Below are positions 63,661-64,000 of a DNA stretch of 64,000 bases, in pieces (position 1 is the stretch's first letter; every line of letters begins with the position of its first letter). This DNA comes from Loxodes magnus (lineage: Eukaryota > Ciliophora > Karyorelictea > Loxodida > Loxodidae), in assembly GCA_946699065.1 (NCBI GenBank), contig CAMPDV010002077.1, positions 1-64,000 on the forward strand. Reading direction: 5' to 3'. A program made the position numbers and the translations under genes. Below the pieces are notes generated by a model. It worked only from the letters and a program-made list of their open reading frames with translations. It was not told the origin of the DNA and searched no databases.

Positions 63661-64000
63661 TACTAAAATACATTTATGAACATTGCTCGTCTTTACATTT
63701 TACTTTATTTTCGACTTCTCATTTTTACTCTTTGAATATTCTTTTGATTAATTTCGAAATTTTTAAATATCTTTATTCTTTCTAAAATACATTTATGAAC
63801 ATTTTTCGTCTTTACATTTTACTTTATTTTCGACTTCTCATTTTTACTCTTTGAATATTCTTTTGATTAATTTCGAAATTTTTAAATATCTTTATTCTTT
63901 CTAAAATACATTTATGAACATTTTTCGTCTTTACATTTTACTTTATTTTCGACTTCTCATTTTTACTCTTTGAATATTCTTTTGATTAATTTCGAAATTT

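Larger units (their letters stand above)
1..64000 (+). repeat. 119-bp tandem satellite array filling the window
   Basis: Every line shows the same ~119-bp unit, read head to tail in one orientation. Landmarks such as GACTTCTCAT, AAATATCTTTAT and ACATTTATGAAC recur about every 119 bases from start to end. Anchor GACTTCTC is at 17, 136 and 255 at the start and at 63951 at the end, giving about 537 periods of mean 119.06 bp. Departures from 119 are small: 120-bp monomers with AGTATTAAGG, +1 in ACAATTTATG, and -1 in CATTTTACTC or ACATTATGAAC. By hand count the consensus is about 20% G+C with T far above A and C far above G on this strand. Both array edges lie outside the window, so total size is unknown. 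Such arrays are typical of eukaryotic centromeric, pericentromeric or subtelomeric heterochromatin; which one applies cannot be told from sequence alone. No coding potential: 119 is not a multiple of 3, so each frame meets all stops within three monomers, and the longest open run in consensus monomers is about 46 codons. Confidence 0.98.
25011..64000 (+). repeat. Domain E: forms II/III with TATTAA-type monomers
   Basis: About 327 monomers. Most have AATTTCGAAATT centres and end either GTTCGTCTTAATAC (form II) or TTTTTCGTCTTTACATTTTAC (form III). Form I is rare. About 55 monomers are 120 bp long, with AGTATTAAGG replacing the TTTCGAAAT region; the first is at 25021. Many monomers carry CTTCGAA at 34-40. 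Fewer variant positions are in play than in domain A, so the domain is more homogeneous and presumably more recently amplified. The right edge of the domain is beyond the window. Confidence 0.85.

Noticed and set aside
1..64000. Possible protein-coding frames
   Set aside because: Stops occur in all frames of each monomer on both strands. A 119-bp period rotates the frame, so the longest open run in consensus monomers is about 46 codons. Runs of 120-bp monomers are too short to change this.
1..64000. CRISPR array
   Set aside because: The whole 119-bp unit is repeated. There are no unique spacers between short fixed repeats, and no cas genes.
1..64000. Telomeric or subtelomeric repeat
   Set aside because: There are no TTAGGG, TTAGG or TTTAGGG runs and no G clusters. 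The unit is far too long for a telomerase repeat.
1..64000. CENP-B box
   Set aside because: No part of the consensus on either strand fits the known YTTCGTTGGAARCGGGA pattern. CG-rich ends are absent, and TTCGAA is only a partial resemblance.
1..64000. Yeast-type replication origin consensus
   Set aside because: The closest string, ATTTATGAAC, breaks the required TTT after the purine. A+T-rich DNA gives many near matches by chance.
1..64000. Inverted monomers or palindromic arms
   Set aside because: I looked for reverse-complement landmarks such as ATGAGAAGTC and GTTCATAAATG on the + strand and saw none.
1..64000. Assignment to a named satellite family or species
   Set aside because: I do not recognise the consensus with confidence, and a database search would be needed.

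Overview
The whole 64-kb window is one uninterrupted tandem satellite array. A monomer of about 119 bp repeats head to tail, always in the same orientation, from the first base to the last. The landmark GACTTCTC first occurs at position 17 and last at 63951. That span fits about 537 periods averaging 119.06 bp, so roughly 538 monomers. I see no protein-coding gene, RNA gene, transposon, CRISPR array, telomeric repeat or unique-sequence island. By hand count the consensus is about 20% G+C and strongly strand-biased (about 55% T, 25% A, 15% C, 5% G). Array size, monomer length and layered higher-order duplications fit eukaryotic (peri)centromeric or other constitutive heterochromatin. The sequence does not identify the species. 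CpG is retained (three per consensus monomer, about one expected), which is weak evidence against a heavily CpG-methylated germline.

Monomer numbering used throughout: position 1 is the first base of the window (ACTTTTCTTT...). Landmarks are GACTTCTCAT at 17-26, the palindrome GAATATTC at 38-45, a variable block at 50-62 containing the palindrome AATTTCGAAATT (54-65) in its commonest form, AAATATCTTTAT at 69-80, a variable block at 82-88, ACATTTATGAAC at 93-104, and a variable end at 106-119. Three tail forms are used as markers: form I (CGTCTTTACAC + TTTTCTTT), form II (CGTCTTAATAC + TTTTCTTT, usually after GTT) and form III (CGTCTTTACAT + TTTACTTT).

Layout. Domain A (1 to ~11,020) is all form I, with many shuffled variants at 50-62 and 82-88. 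Domain B (~11,020-17,455) is the same stock plus monomers carrying TTCGAGACT and the first rare form II tails. Domain C (17,456-20,888) is built from repeated multi-monomer blocks, including a 1,306-bp tandem duplication. Domain D (20,889-25,010) mixes all three forms and has a 1,545-bp-spaced duplication. Domain E (25,011-64,000) is dominated by forms II and III, with about 55 monomers of 120 bp in which the centre is replaced by a TATTAA block (AGTATTAAGG). E contains the clearest higher-order repeats: a 28-monomer unit (3,332 bp), a 17-monomer unit (2,025 bp), and local 3-mer, 4-mer and 2-mer periodicities.

The array appears to evolve by repeated local duplication of blocks of 2 to 28 monomers, with shorter tracts shared over 8-13 kb. 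The 119-bp monomer itself looks like three diverged ~40-bp subrepeats. One recurrent variant, in which GATTAATTTCG from the second third appears in the third, suggests that these subrepeats still exchange sequence. No conventional biological system (operon, defence locus, mobile element) is present; the interest lies in the satellite's architecture and history.
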